A DNA stretch of 64,000 bases from Desertifilum tharense IPPAS B-1220 (GCF_001746915.1 NZ_MJGC01000088.1:114903-178902), one strand, 5' to 3'. Shown: positions 46,737 to 56,013, counted from the stretch's first letter. Made by a program: numbers and translations. The notes: a model not told the origin generated them from the sequence alone.

Positions 46737-47141
46737 TCAACCGACAGATACTAATAATCGATCCGCCTCCCAAGTCAGCAGGGAATCAAGTTCTCCTGAG
46801 TGGGTAAACGTTCTTGCAGCTAATAAACAAGATAGCAAATCAACATGCATTTTAGCAGGATAGTCTCCCGCTTGACCGCCAATAAGAATTGATTCTATTT
46901 CTCCATCTGCTGCACTATTCACTAAATTATAGAAATCAAGATTATCAAATGTAGCAGTAACAATATATTTTCCCGCTTCTCCACCGCCAACAGTTAAATA
47001 AGCTTCGCTGTCAGTTCCTAATGTGACTAAAGTTTTACTTTTTCCATCTAACTCGCGAATCGCAATTTCAATTAAATCCCAACTTGGGTTTTCGATAAAA
47101 TTCTCTTCAGTAAGATTACTAACCCATTGCTCTACACTCAT
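46737..47141 (-). CDS. Imm1-family immunity-like protein
   Basis: 134 residues, acidic. AIRELDGKSKTLVTLGTDSEAYLTVGGGEAGKYIV contains the Imm1 pattern, with the GGG turn as its core (shown in parts; VGGGEAGKYIV). C-terminal SCLLAARTFTHSGELD. Imm1 proteins neutralise polymorphic toxins of contact-dependent or type VI systems (family knowledge). No toxin cassette is adjacent, so this looks like an orphan immunity gene. It is preceded at 14 bases by a copy of the 41-bp module. Confidence 0.7.
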   Translation of the reverse strand: MSVEQWVSNLTEENFIENPSWDLIEIAIRELDGKSKTLVTLGTDSEAYLTVGGGEAGKYIVTATFDNLDFYNLVNSAADGEIESILIGGQAGDYPAKMHVDLLSCLLAARTFTHSGELDSLLTWEADRLLVSVG

Positions 47142-47154
47142 GACAGTTACCTAT

Positions 47155-47195
47155 TCTCTAGGCTCTAGTTTCATTTTACCGAAAGATTGCGATCG
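47155..47195 (-). repeat. duplicated upstream module, copy 2 (imm1)
   Basis: Second copy of the 41-bp module, 14 bases before the Imm1-like start. The two copies form a direct repeat that brackets the Imm1-like gene. Confidence 0.85.
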
Positions 47196-47273
47196 TTGCA
47201 TCTCCGCCAAGTGTTAAACTGAGTAGCAAGCTTTTCTGAATGTAGAAAACAATCTATTACAGCAAATCTACTA

Positions 47274-48143
47274 ATGGCAGGACCTCAGTTTGTCAAATAT
47301 TTTAGCGCAGTCATAAGCGCATTAAAGGAATTGGGTAATTCAGGTACCCCGTCAGAAGTTAGAAACCTGATTGCTCAAAATCTACAACTTTCTGACCAAA
47401 TTTTAGATGAACAATTAGGAAGTGGGGGTTCTCGCTTTGATAATCAAGTGGCTTGGGCAAGATTTTATTTAGCTAAAGCGGGGTATATAGATACTTCAAA
47501 ACGAGGCGTTTGGAGATTGACAGAAACAGGAATTAACTTAGAACTCAACGCCAAAAAATCCTTTGAGATTTTTCAAGAGATTCAGAAAGGGTTTAAAAAA
47601 GAATCTGTTGAAGCTGCCCAAATTTCTAATAAAACTGAGGATAGTATAGCACCGCTAGATCGAAGTCTGTCTGATAGTTCCTCTTTAGATTATCGTCAAG
47701 AACTCTTGAATTTAATTAAAAGTCTATCCCCATCAGGATTTGAAAAGTTGTGCCAGCGCTTGCTTCGAGAATCAGGGTTTCAACAAGTCGAAGTCACGGG
47801 TAGAACGGGAGATGGGGGAATTGATGGCAAGGGAATTTTACAAATTAACCTATTAATTAGTATTCCCGTATTATTTCAATGCAAGCGCTATAATGGTTCG
47901 GTTGGAGCCTCCCAAATTCGAGATTTTAGAGGCGCAACAATGGGAAGAGCAGACAAAGGCATCTTTATCACAACGGGGACTTTTACAGTTGAAGCTCGTC
48001 GGGAAGCGGTACGAGATGGTGTCCCTCCCATTGAATTAGTAGATGGTAATAAATTAATAGAGATGTTTGAAAATTTGGAATTAGGTTTAATTCCCAAAAC
48101 AGTTTATGAAATTGATAGCAGCTTTTTTGAAGCCTTTAGTTGA
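47274..48143 (+). CDS. Mrr-type restriction endonuclease
   Basis: 289 residues. The N-terminal winged helix (Mrr_N-like: VISALKELGNSGTPSEVR; VAWARFYLAKAGYID; GVWRLTETG) is followed by a polar linker and an Mrr catalytic domain. The PD-(D/E)xK site is TGDGGIDGKG (about residue 180) and FQCKRY (about 202), with FEKLCQRLLRESGF before it. Mrr enzymes cut methylated DNA and defend against foreign DNA. Divergent from the Imm1-like gene, 132 bases apart. No methyltransferase gene is adjacent, as expected for type IV enzymes. Confidence 0.88.
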   Translation: MAGPQFVKYFSAVISALKELGNSGTPSEVRNLIAQNLQLSDQILDEQLGSGGSRFDNQVAWARFYLAKAGYIDTSKRGVWRLTETGINLELNAKKSFEIFQEIQKGFKKESVEAAQISNKTEDSIAPLDRSLSDSSSLDYRQELLNLIKSLSPSGFEKLCQRLLRESGFQQVEVTGRTGDGGIDGKGILQINLLISIPVLFQCKRYNGSVGASQIRDFRGATMGRADKGIFITTGTFTVEARREAVRDGVPPIELVDGNKLIEMFENLELGLIPKTVYEIDSSFFEAFS

Positions 48144-48186
48144 AATCTAGAGATAGGGGCGATCGCGCGCCCCCAGTGCTGTAAGA

Positions 48187-49449
48187 TTACCCGAAGATAC
48201 TGCCGAAGAACTCTACAGATTCTTTGAGAGAGGCGATAAAGATATCAATCTCCTCGCGGGTGTTGTAGAAATAGAGACTGGCTCTTGCAGTAGACTGCGC
48301 GCCGATGTGACGGTGTAGGGGTTGGGTGCAGTGGTGGCCAGCGCGGATGGCAACTCCGGCTTGATCTAAGATGGTGGATAGGTCGTGGGGGTGTACGTCG
48401 CCTGCGGTAAATGAGGCTAATGCGGCTCTCCCTTCACCATTTTCATCCGGTTGGGGACCATAGAGTTTGAGTTCGGGAATTTGGCGCAACTGTTCAAACA
48501 GATAGGCGGTTAGCTCGGCTTCGTAGGCGTGGATTTTGTCCATGCCGATATCTGTGAGATAATCGACAGCAGCACCGATCGCGATCGCCTCAGCAATGGC
48601 AGGTGTCCCGGCTTCAAACTTATGGGGCAAATCTGCGTAGGTGGAATGGTCGAGAAACACATCCGCAATCATCTCGCCACCGCCTAAAAAGGGAGGCATT
48701 GCCCGTAATAGGTCGAGTTTACCGTATAAAAAGCCAATCCCTGTCGGCGCGCACATTTTATGCCCCGAAGCCACTAACCAGTCGCAGTCGATGGCTTGCA
48801 CATCTACTTTCATGTGCGGGATGCTTTGACAGGCATCAATTAAGACTTTTGCACCCTGGTGATGCGCCAAGCGGCAAATTTCCTCAACCGGGTTAATGCA
48901 CCCTAGAGTATTGGAAACATGAACGACAGCCACCAGCTTAGTTTTATCGCCAAGCAGGGTTTTGAACTGTTCTAAGTCAAATTCTTGGGTTTCCGTCAGT
49001 TCCACAAACTTTAGCACCGCCCCGGTACGCTGTGCCAGAAGTTGCCAGGGAATCAGGTTGCTGTGGTGTTCCATTACCGAGAGAATAATTTCATCTCCGG
49101 CTTGGATATTTTGATTTCCCCAACTGTAGGCGACTAGGTTGATGGCTTCACTAGCGTTGCGAGTAAAGACAATCTCTTGACGCGATAGGGCGTTTACAAA
49201 CTCTGCTACCTTATCGCGCGCCCCTTCATAGGCGTCGGTGGCTTTGGCGCTGAGGGTATGGACGCCGCGATGCACGTTGGAATTATACCCTTCATAGTAG
49301 GTACTCAGTGTATTGAGAACTGCGAGGGGTTTTTGGGAGGTGGCGGCGTTATCGAGGTAAACTAGGGGCTTACCATTCACCTCCTGATGGAGGATGGGAA
49401 AATCAGCGCGGACTTTTTGGGCGAGGGTTTTTTCTTGTGCCAGAGTCAT
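48187..49449 (-). CDS. sufS: SufS cysteine desulfurase
   Basis: Group II desulfurase delivering persulfide for Fe-S assembly. 420 residues: DNAATSQKP near the N-terminus, VMEHHSNLIPWQ, PLP lysine in VASGHKMCAPTGIG, catalytic Cys in IRAGHHCTQPLHR. Last gene of the sufBCDS cluster; 99 bases separate it from sufD, containing no obvious terminator. Confidence 0.96.
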   Translation of the reverse strand: MTLAQEKTLAQKVRADFPILHQEVNGKPLVYLDNAATSQKPLAVLNTLSTYYEGYNSNVHRGVHTLSAKATDAYEGARDKVAEFVNALSRQEIVFTRNASEAINLVAYSWGNQNIQAGDEIILSVMEHHSNLIPWQLLAQRTGAVLKFVELTETQEFDLEQFKTLLGDKTKLVAVVHVSNTLGCINPVEEICRLAHHQGAKVLIDACQSIPHMKVDVQAIDCDWLVASGHKMCAPTGIGFLYGKLDLLRAMPPFLGGGEMIADVFLDHSTYADLPHKFEAGTPAIAEAIAIGAAVDYLTDIGMDKIHAYEAELTAYLFEQLRQIPELKLYGPQPDENGEGRAALASFTAGDVHPHDLSTILDQAGVAIRAGHHCTQPLHRHIGAQSTARASLYFYNTREEIDIFIASLKESVEFFGSIFG

Positions 49450-49548
49450 TGCTTTGTGGGGTGTCCTTTGTCATTTGTCGGGGATGGGGGTGTCATTTGC
49501 CAGAAGCCATCCACTCAACTGACGACGACGACAAATGACGCGTGACGC

Positions 49549-50931
49549 TTAATTGGCTCTACAGGCGATACAGCGCGAGAGCAAAGATTGCAGGGACTTG
49601 ACGGGAATGCGGTTGAGAATTTCGGCGGCGAAGGCATCGACAAGCAGGTTGCGGCTGGTGCGGGCATCTAAACCGCGACTTTGCAGATAGAAGACTTCTT
49701 CTTCTTCAAGTTGCCCAACGGTTGCGCCGTGGCTGCATTTAACGTTATCGGCGGTAATTTCCAGTTGGGGCTTGGTATCGACGCGACCTTTATTGGATAG
49801 TAGCAGGTTGCGGTTTAACTGGGCTGCATCGGTAAGTTGGGCGGGTTTGGGGACAAATACCTTACCGTTAAAGATGGCGTGAGCTTTACTATCGACGATA
49901 CATTTGTGCAATTGGTCGCTGCTGCCATTGGGATGATTATAGGCGATCGCGCTATGGGTATCGGCCACCTGTTCGCCACCAATCATCGTTAACCCATTCA
50001 GGTTAGTTTGGGTGCCTTCCCCTTGCTGGAAGACTTCTAAGTTATGGCGCGATAACTTTGCCCCTAGGGTAATGGCATTGCAGGTGTAGCGGCTATCCCG
50101 CGCTTGGGTAACGGCGGTTTTGCCGATGTGAAAGGCGTTTCCGGCTTCCCGTTGGATGCGGGTGTGGTTGACTTCGGCGTTGGGGGCGATCGCAATTTCC
50201 GTTACCGTATTGGTAAAGTAAGGAAACTTGGTGCGCGCATCCAGGCAACTGGGGATATTTGCCACCGCAGCGGCAACATAATGCTCGACTAAGGTGAGGC
50301 TGCTACCCGACTCTGCCACCACCAAGCAGCGCGGCTGATGAATGACAGGTTGGCTGCTATCAGTTGCAATAAACAACAGGTGAATGGGGGCTTCTACCGC
50401 CTGATTTTTCGGCACCACCACCACCGCCGCATCCGTTAGGCTAGCCGTATTCAGGGCAGTAAACACCTCCGCTAAACCGGGGAGTTTGCCTAAATAAGCT
50501 TGCACTGCGTCTGGGGATTCCGGTAAATTTCCCACATAAATTCCCGTCGGTAGCCCTTCCAGGTTCGATAAATTGGGGGCATACACGCCATCGACAAACA
50601 CCAGGCGCGTCTGAGTCATTTCGGGAAACGCAAACGGTGCTACCCTATCCCCATCGGCGATAAAGGTTTGCGTTTCCACCGCATCGGCTGCTAGCACGCC
50701 AAACTGAGTTTCCGCCAGGGGAGACAAGTTGGTAAACCGCCATTCCTCATCCCGACGGGTGGGTAAAGCAAACTCCGAAGTCACCGTCAGCGCCTGTTGG
50801 CGGAGGGCTTCTACCCAGGCTAAACTTGCCGCTAAGGGCGCAACCTGATCCAGAATAGGGGTAAAAAAGTCAGAATTCGCCGTTAACAGCGCGTTATTTA
50901 TCTCGACATTTGCCGATACTTGAATACTCAT
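49549..50931 (-). CDS. sufD: SufD, Fe-S cluster assembly scaffold component
   Basis: 460 residues, SufB/SufD beta-helix family: RRDEEWRFTNLSPLAETQFG, SGSSLTLVEHYVA, and the C-terminal SHGATVGQLEEEEVFYLQSR. Forms SufBC2D. Its ATG overlaps the sufC stop as ATGA, indicating coupled translation. Confidence 0.95.
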   Translation of the reverse strand: MSIQVSANVEINNALLTANSDFFTPILDQVAPLAASLAWVEALRQQALTVTSEFALPTRRDEEWRFTNLSPLAETQFGVLAADAVETQTFIADGDRVAPFAFPEMTQTRLVFVDGVYAPNLSNLEGLPTGIYVGNLPESPDAVQAYLGKLPGLAEVFTALNTASLTDAAVVVVPKNQAVEAPIHLLFIATDSSQPVIHQPRCLVVAESGSSLTLVEHYVAAAVANIPSCLDARTKFPYFTNTVTEIAIAPNAEVNHTRIQREAGNAFHIGKTAVTQARDSRYTCNAITLGAKLSRHNLEVFQQGEGTQTNLNGLTMIGGEQVADTHSAIAYNHPNGSSDQLHKCIVDSKAHAIFNGKVFVPKPAQLTDAAQLNRNLLLSNKGRVDTKPQLEITADNVKCSHGATVGQLEEEEVFYLQSRGLDARTSRNLLVDAFAAEILNRIPVKSLQSLLSRCIACRAN

Positions 50932-51719
50932 GACACCGCCCCTACTGTTGCATTTTCTTCGAGTATCCAGTCATAGCCGCGAGACTCTAGTTCCAGGGCT
51001 AATTCCTTACCCCCCGTCATCAAAATCCGCCCGTTTGCCATAACGTGAACGTAATCCGGCACAATGTAGTTGAGCAAGCGCTGGTAGTGGGTAATCAGCA
51101 ACACGGCATTATCGGGAGTGGTGAGTTGGTTCACCCCATCGGCGACAATTTTCAGCGCGTCAATATCTAACCCGGAGTCCGTTTCATCCAGAATGGCTAA
51201 AGACGGTTGTAATAGCGCCATCTGTAAGATTTCATTGCGCTTTTTCTCGCCGCCAGAGAAGCCTTCATTAACGCTGCGGGTTAAGAAAGCCGGATTCATC
51301 TTCACGACTTCCAGCTTTTCTTCTATTAAATCTTGAAAGTCAAAAGCGTCTAACTCTTCCAAACCGTTCTGCTTGCGATGGGCGTTGTAAGCCACCCGCA
51401 GAAAGTCTAAATTAGTGACGCCGGGAATTTCCAGGGGATATTGAAAGGCTAAAAACACGCCCTTTCTCGCTCGTTCATCCGGTTCGAGTTCCAGGAGATT
51501 TCCGCCTTGGAACATCACCTCGCCGCCCGTCACCTCGTAGGCGGGATGTCCGGCGAGAACCTTAGAAAAGGTACTCTTCCCGGAACCATTCGGTCCCATA
51601 ATTGCATGAACTTCCCCGGCTTTAATCTCCAGGTTCAGCCCCTTGAGAATCTGAGTATTATCGACATTTGCTGTTAAATTGCGGACAGAGAGAATCGTTT
51701 CGCTATTATCTTGGATCAT
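50928..51719 (-). CDS. sufC: SufC ATPase
   Basis: ABC-type ATPase of the Suf scaffold, cytosolic. About 263 residues from ATG 51719, preceded by GGGA. Walker A GPNGSGKSTFSKVLAG, signature NEGFSGGEKKRNEI, Walker B LAILDETDSGLD, His in LLITHYQR. The longer frame from 51758 starts at the sufB stop and is less likely. Confidence 0.96.
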   Translation of the reverse strand: MIQDNSETILSVRNLTANVDNTQILKGLNLEIKAGEVHAIMGPNGSGKSTFSKVLAGHPAYEVTGGEVMFQGGNLLELEPDERARKGVFLAFQYPLEIPGVTNLDFLRVAYNAHRKQNGLEELDAFDFQDLIEEKLEVVKMNPAFLTRSVNEGFSGGEKKRNEILQMALLQPSLAILDETDSGLDIDALKIVADGVNQLTTPDNAVLLITHYQRLLNYIVPDYVHVMANGRILMTGGKELALELESRGYDWILEENATVGAVS

Positions 51720-51758
51720 AATTTCCCTAGTGGCGAGCCTTGAGCGCCTGACAAGCAT

Positions 51759-53195
51759 TTAACCTACAGAACCTTCTAGCTTTAAGCTGAGTAAGCGGTC
51801 GGCTTCTACGGCAAATTCCATCGGTAGTTGATTGAATACATCTTTGCAGAAACCGCTAATCATCATTGAAATTGCATCTTCAGCCGAAATGCCCCGTTGA
51901 GCAAAGTAAAACAGTTGGTCTTCCCCAATTTTGGAGGTAGAGGCTTCGTGTTCCACTTTCCCGGTATTGTTTTGCACCTGAATGTAGGGAAAAGTATTGG
52001 CTTGGGCGTTATCGCCAATTAACATGGAGTCGCATTGCGAGTAGTTACGCGCCCCCGTTGCATTGGGGCTAATTTTCACTAAGCCGCGATAGCTGTTGGC
52101 AGAGTTGCCGGCCGAAATCCCTTTGGAGATAATCGTGCTGCGGGTATTTTTGCCAATGTGTACCATTTTGGTTCCAGTGTCGGCTTGTTGCTTGTTGTTG
52201 GTGAGGGCGACGGAGTAGAATTCCCCCACGGAGTTATCGCCGACTAAGACGCAACTGGGATATTTCCAGGTGATGGCGGAACCCGTTTCAACTTGCGTCC
52301 AAGAGATTTTTGAGTTTACCCCTTTGCACAAGCCGCGCTTGGTGACGAAGTTGTAGATACCACCTTTGCCGTTTTCGTCTCCGGCGTACCAGTTTTGCAC
52401 GGTGGAATATTTGATATCGGCGTTGTCGAGGGCGACGAGTTCGACGACGGCGGCGTGCAGTTGGTTGGTGTCGTACATGGGGGCGGTGCAGCCTTCCAGG
52501 TAGGAGACGGAACTGCCTTCTTCGGCAATAATTAAGGTGCGCTCAAATTGCCCGGTATCGCCGCTGTTGATGCGGAAGTAGGTGGACAGTTCCATCGGAC
52601 ATTTCGTGTTTTTGGGAATGTAGACGAAGGAACCATCGCTAAATACGGCGGAGTTGAGGGCGGCGTAGTAGTTGTCGCCGATGGGAACGACGCTACCCAG
52701 GTATTTTTGGACGAGTTCGGGATGCTCTTTGAGGGCTTCGGAGATGGAACAGAAGATAACGCCGTCTTTAGCGAGTTTTTCTCTAAAGGTGGTGGCGACG
52801 GAAACGCTATCGAAGATGGCGTCTACGGCGACGTTGGCGAGGCGTTTTTGTTCGGAAAGGGGAATGCCTAGTTTTTCAAAGGTTTCGAGTAAAACGGGGT
52901 CAACTTCTTCTAAGCTGCTTTTTTTCTCTTTTTTCTTAGGCGCGGAATAGTAAATGATGTCTTGATAATTAATCGGCGGATAGCTAACGTGGGGCCAGGT
53001 GGGTTCGGTCATCTCTAGCCATCTTTGGTAGGCTTTGAGCCGAAACTCTAGCATGAATTCGGGTTCTTCTTTTTTGGCGGAAATTAGGCGAATGATGTCT
53101 TCGTTTAAGCCGCGCGGTAGGGTGTCGGCTTCGATGTCGGTGATGAAACCGTATTTGTAGGGTTGGTTGACGAGGGTTTTGACGCTGGCTGTCAT
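51759..53195 (-). CDS. sufB: SufB, Fe-S cluster assembly scaffold
   Basis: 478 residues. Typical SufB: YGFITDIEADTLPRGLNEDI, VFSDGSFVYIPKNTKCPMEL, GRNYSQ-type region GARNYSQCDSMLIG, and SKIGEDQLFYFAQRGIS. First of the sufBCDS genes, 46 bases after ftrC, so probably read from the SufR-controlled promoter. Confidence 0.97.
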   Translation of the reverse strand: MTASVKTLVNQPYKYGFITDIEADTLPRGLNEDIIRLISAKKEEPEFMLEFRLKAYQRWLEMTEPTWPHVSYPPINYQDIIYYSAPKKKEKKSSLEEVDPVLLETFEKLGIPLSEQKRLANVAVDAIFDSVSVATTFREKLAKDGVIFCSISEALKEHPELVQKYLGSVVPIGDNYYAALNSAVFSDGSFVYIPKNTKCPMELSTYFRINSGDTGQFERTLIIAEEGSSVSYLEGCTAPMYDTNQLHAAVVELVALDNADIKYSTVQNWYAGDENGKGGIYNFVTKRGLCKGVNSKISWTQVETGSAITWKYPSCVLVGDNSVGEFYSVALTNNKQQADTGTKMVHIGKNTRSTIISKGISAGNSANSYRGLVKISPNATGARNYSQCDSMLIGDNAQANTFPYIQVQNNTGKVEHEASTSKIGEDQLFYFAQRGISAEDAISMMISGFCKDVFNQLPMEFAVEADRLLSLKLEGSVG

Positions 53196-53241
53196 GGTGG
53201 TGTTTGGGTAAGCTGCAAGGAGGCGTGAGGGTTAGACAGAA

Positions 53242-53604
53242 TTAATATTGGTTGGTGGTTGCCCGAATTTCTTCAACCGTAATGGCTTGACTCTTCCCCG
53301 CAAAGTCGTTTTCTGGGGTGAGGAAGAGCATACAGTGGCACTCTTTGCGTTCTCGCATGGGGACGCAGGGACAATTCCAGAAGGCGGCTTCGACTTCGGC
53401 GGCTTTGTCGTCATAATGGCGACAGGGACATAAGGGCGCGCCGAGTTCGTCTTTGTGTTTGGCGAGTCCTTCAATTACAACCGCAGTGATGCTTAAGTCC
53501 GCACAGAAGTAGGTTCCGGTACGCTTGGCGTAAGTTTCGGAAAATTTCCGCATGGCTTCGAGGCTTTTGTCCGATGCTTGTTTCGTGCCATTCGATTGAT
53601 TCAT
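53242..53604 (-). CDS. ftrC: ferredoxin-thioredoxin reductase catalytic chain
   Basis: 120 residues with the complete Cys set: FCADLSI, PLCPCRHYDDK, CPCVPMRERKECHCMLF. The 4Fe-4S cluster and active-site disulfide reduce thioredoxin with photosynthetic electrons. Lies between the divergent sufR and sufB; only 46 bases separate it from sufB. Confidence 0.96.
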   Translation of the reverse strand: MNQSNGTKQASDKSLEAMRKFSETYAKRTGTYFCADLSITAVVIEGLAKHKDELGAPLCPCRHYDDKAAEVEAAFWNCPCVPMRERKECHCMLFLTPENDFAGKSQAITVEEIRATTNQY

Positions 53605-53651
53605 TGGGCCGGCCTATTGAACGATGAGATTACTTCGTATAATGAATTAAA

Positions 53652-53665
53652 CAACCTATGTGTTG
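53652..53665. promoter_or_regulatory. SufR operator site 1
   Basis: CAACCTATGTGTTG is a perfect CAAC-N6-GTTG inverted repeat, extended by flanking TTAA on both sides. This is the SufR-binding consensus as I recall it from Synechocystis. Lies 48 bases upstream of ftrC. Confidence 0.85.
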
Positions 53666-53691
53666 CTTAATTCTATTTTAGGGTAGTTTAA

Positions 53692-53705
53692 CAACATTTT
53701 TGTTG
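53692..53705. promoter_or_regulatory. SufR operator site 2
   Basis: CAACATTTTTGTTG is the second perfect CAAC-N6-GTTG site, 40 bases (about four helical turns) from site 1 and 60 bases upstream of sufR, placing it for autoregulation. Confidence 0.85.
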
Positions 53706-53764
53706 TCAAAGTCAAACGACTTGCTATTCTGTCCGTCGAACCACGCTGAAGCTCTTATAAGACG

Positions 53765-54445
53765 ATGGCAACCACCCAACATCCTTCCACCAAACAGGAC
53801 ATTCTCCAACATTTGTTGCAGCAAGGTCAAGCAACGGCTCAAGAACTCGCCGAGGTTTTGAGGATTAGTCCTCAAGCGATTCGGCGACACTTAAAAGATT
53901 TGGAGGAAGAGGAGTTAATTGAGTACCAGGCAATTCAGGGAGGACACGGAGGGACGGAACCCTTGATGGGACGCCCCAAACACGTATACCACCTGAGTCG
54001 CAAGGGACGCCATCAATTTCCTGATAATCACGCGCAGTTTGCGGTATCGCTTTTGGATACTCTACAGGAGACGGTGGGCAGCGAACAAGTTAGTTCTATT
54101 TTACGCAAGCAATGGCAAAGAAAGGCGCAGGAATATCGCGATCGCCTTGCTTCGGGAACCCTGCAAGAACGGGTGGCCAAGCTGGTAGAATTGCGGAGGG
54201 CAGAAGGGTATATGGCGCAGTGGTATCCGCTAGATGAGAATGATGACGGTTGCGATCGCTTTATGATGACAGAGAATAATTGTGCAATCTCGGATGTGGC
54301 GGAGTCTTTCCCTAGTGTTTGCGGTCATGAGTTGGAAATGTTTGCGTCGCTTTTACCCGATTGTAAGGTGGAACGCACCACTTGGATCGTTGGGGGAGAA
54401 CATCGCTGCGGTTATTTGATTCAACCCAAAAATTCCCTCAGTTGA
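53765..54445 (+). CDS. sufR: SufR, Fe-S-sensing repressor of suf genes
   Basis: 226 residues. N-terminal DeoR-like winged helix (QATAQELAEVLRISPQAIRRHLKDL). The C-terminal half has cysteines at about 163, 173, 186, 200 and 215 (CDRFMMTENNC, FPSVCGHELE, LLPDCKVE, GGEHRCGYL) that can hold a 4Fe-4S cluster. It represses the divergent genes when the cluster is present (family knowledge). Confidence 0.95.
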   Translation: MATTQHPSTKQDILQHLLQQGQATAQELAEVLRISPQAIRRHLKDLEEEELIEYQAIQGGHGGTEPLMGRPKHVYHLSRKGRHQFPDNHAQFAVSLLDTLQETVGSEQVSSILRKQWQRKAQEYRDRLASGTLQERVAKLVELRRAEGYMAQWYPLDENDDGCDRFMMTENNCAISDVAESFPSVCGHELEMFASLLPDCKVERTTWIVGGEHRCGYLIQPKNSLS

Positions 54446-54482
54446 GGCGCTAGGCTAAAAAGGTGATTTTGAGTCATCCCCA

Positions 54483-54872
54483 ATGGTAGAACCCCAACCC
54501 CCTAATTTACAGTTCCTCACCTGGGAAGAAGCCGCCGAGGTGGATAAGGCGTTGCTGACTTCTGCGGAGAAGTTTTCGACTCGCATCGCGATTTATGCGC
54601 TTAGGGTGCTAAAGGCGATCGCGCAACAGGATAAGATTACGATTGAGGCGGTGACGCCGGAACAAGTGCAAGCATGGATTGAAAACGATCCGACGATTCA
54701 ACAACAGGTTGATTTAGATACCCACTTTGAACGCTTCTTTTCGCGGCTGGTGGTTTCTTCTTTGAAGCCTTTAAAGCAGATTGCCTTAGATCATCATACC
54801 TCCATTGCCGATCTAACCGTGCCGTTGGTGGTGCAAGGCTTTGAACGACAAAGCAAAGTTCGTCCAGAATAA
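54483..54872 (+). CDS. conserved cyanobacterial hypothetical protein (129 aa)
   Basis: Mostly helical, soluble, no recognised domain: LTWEEAAEVDKALLTSAEKF, ALRVLKAIAQQDKI, VVSSLKPLKQIALDHHTSI. Begins 37 bases after sufR on the same strand and is followed by the AstE-like gene at 25 bases, so the three may be cotranscribed. No link to Fe-S metabolism is visible in the sequence. Confidence 0.7.
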   Translation: MVEPQPPNLQFLTWEEAAEVDKALLTSAEKFSTRIAIYALRVLKAIAQQDKITIEAVTPEQVQAWIENDPTIQQQVDLDTHFERFFSRLVVSSLKPLKQIALDHHTSIADLTVPLVVQGFERQSKVRPE

Positions 54873-54897
54873 GGTGAGTTCGATCTAAAACAGCGGT

Positions 54898-56013
54898 ATG
54901 ATTCCAACAATTGAGACGATTGCTGTACGGGAAATGGCTTCAGGCGATCGCACTTTTATTCAAGTTTATAAGTTTCAGGGATTATCGGCAAGCAAAAAGG
55001 CATATTTACAAGCCAATCTTCATGGCGCGGAAATTGTCGGGAATGCGATTATTCAGCAGTTGATTGAATTCTTATCCCACTTAGATGAAAGTCAGCTTCT
55101 CGGCGAAATTTGGCTAGTTCCCGTTTGCAATCCCACTAGCACCAATCAGCGCACTCACTACTTTTCTACCGGAAGATTTAATCCCTCGGATGGTAAAGAT
55201 TGGAATCGCATCTTTTGGGATCACGAAAAGGAATGCGAAGATTTAACCGAGTTTGCGAAATCCCAGCAAGACTTAGACGTATCGAAGATTCAGCAGAATT
55301 ATCGCCAGCGAATTTTAGCCAGTTTTGCCCAGCAACTAGAGGCGATTCAATCCTCCCCCTTTGTCCCCTATAATGATTATTACCGCTATCAATTGCAATC
55401 CTTATGCTTGGATGCCAACTACCTGATTGATATCCATAGTTCCAGCAACCAAGCGATTGACTACTTATATTGCTTTAGCAGTCGGGAAGAGAGTGCCAAA
55501 GCCTTTTTACTCGATTATGGGTTATTAATGAACGAGTATGATGGCGATGCGTTTGATGAAGCCTTTCTCAAACCTTGGCTAGCTTTAGAAACAGAACTGG
55601 CAAACCTGGGGAAACCCGTCCAATTTGATGTAGAGTCTTGGACATTAGAATGCGGCGGCGGGATGCAGATGCAACCTGAATCTGTGGCTAAGGGAGTTCG
55701 CGGAATTCAAAACTACCTAGCAGCTAAAGGGATGCTGAAGTTAGAAACCCCCATACAACAACAGCCGATACATTTAGTCCCTAAAAATCGGCTTCAACGG
55801 TATTATGCACCCAGAGGCGGCATGATTCAACACAGAGTTGGCTTGGGGACAGAAGTGAAAAAGGGCGATCGCCTTTATCAAATCCTCTGCTTTAATAAGA
55901 TAGGCAAACTCCCAGAAACCGTAGATATCTACGCCATATCTGACGGTGTGGTCTTAGACATCGCCACCAACCAAGCCGCGAATCAAGGCGAATACGTGCT
56001 AACTGTGATGTAG
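54898..56013 (+). CDS. succinylglutamate desuccinylase / aspartoacylase-family zinc hydrolase
   Basis: 371 residues, M14-like carboxypeptidase fold. Zinc ligands: His and Glu in ANLHGAEIVG (about residues 41 and 44) and His in LIDIHSSSNQ (about 177). Arg region NPTSTNQRTHYFSTGRFNP. The C-terminal domain is biotinyl-like (GLGTEVKKGDRLYQI). Members remove acyl groups from amino acids or peptides; the substrate is unknown. Overlaps the convergent glycosyltransferase by 15 bases. Confidence 0.85.
   Translation: MIPTIETIAVREMASGDRTFIQVYKFQGLSASKKAYLQANLHGAEIVGNAIIQQLIEFLSHLDESQLLGEIWLVPVCNPTSTNQRTHYFSTGRFNPSDGKDWNRIFWDHEKECEDLTEFAKSQQDLDVSKIQQNYRQRILASFAQQLEAIQSSPFVPYNDYYRYQLQSLCLDANYLIDIHSSSNQAIDYLYCFSSREESAKAFLLDYGLLMNEYDGDAFDEAFLKPWLALETELANLGKPVQFDVESWTLECGGGMQMQPESVAKGVRGIQNYLAAKGMLKLETPIQQQPIHLVPKNRLQRYYAPRGGMIQHRVGLGTEVKKGDRLYQILCFNKIGKLPETVDIYAISDGVVLDIATNQAANQGEYVLTVM

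Noticed and set aside
52548..52871. 107-aa plus-strand ORF inside sufB
   Set aside because: Pure antisense shadow of a highly conserved gene.
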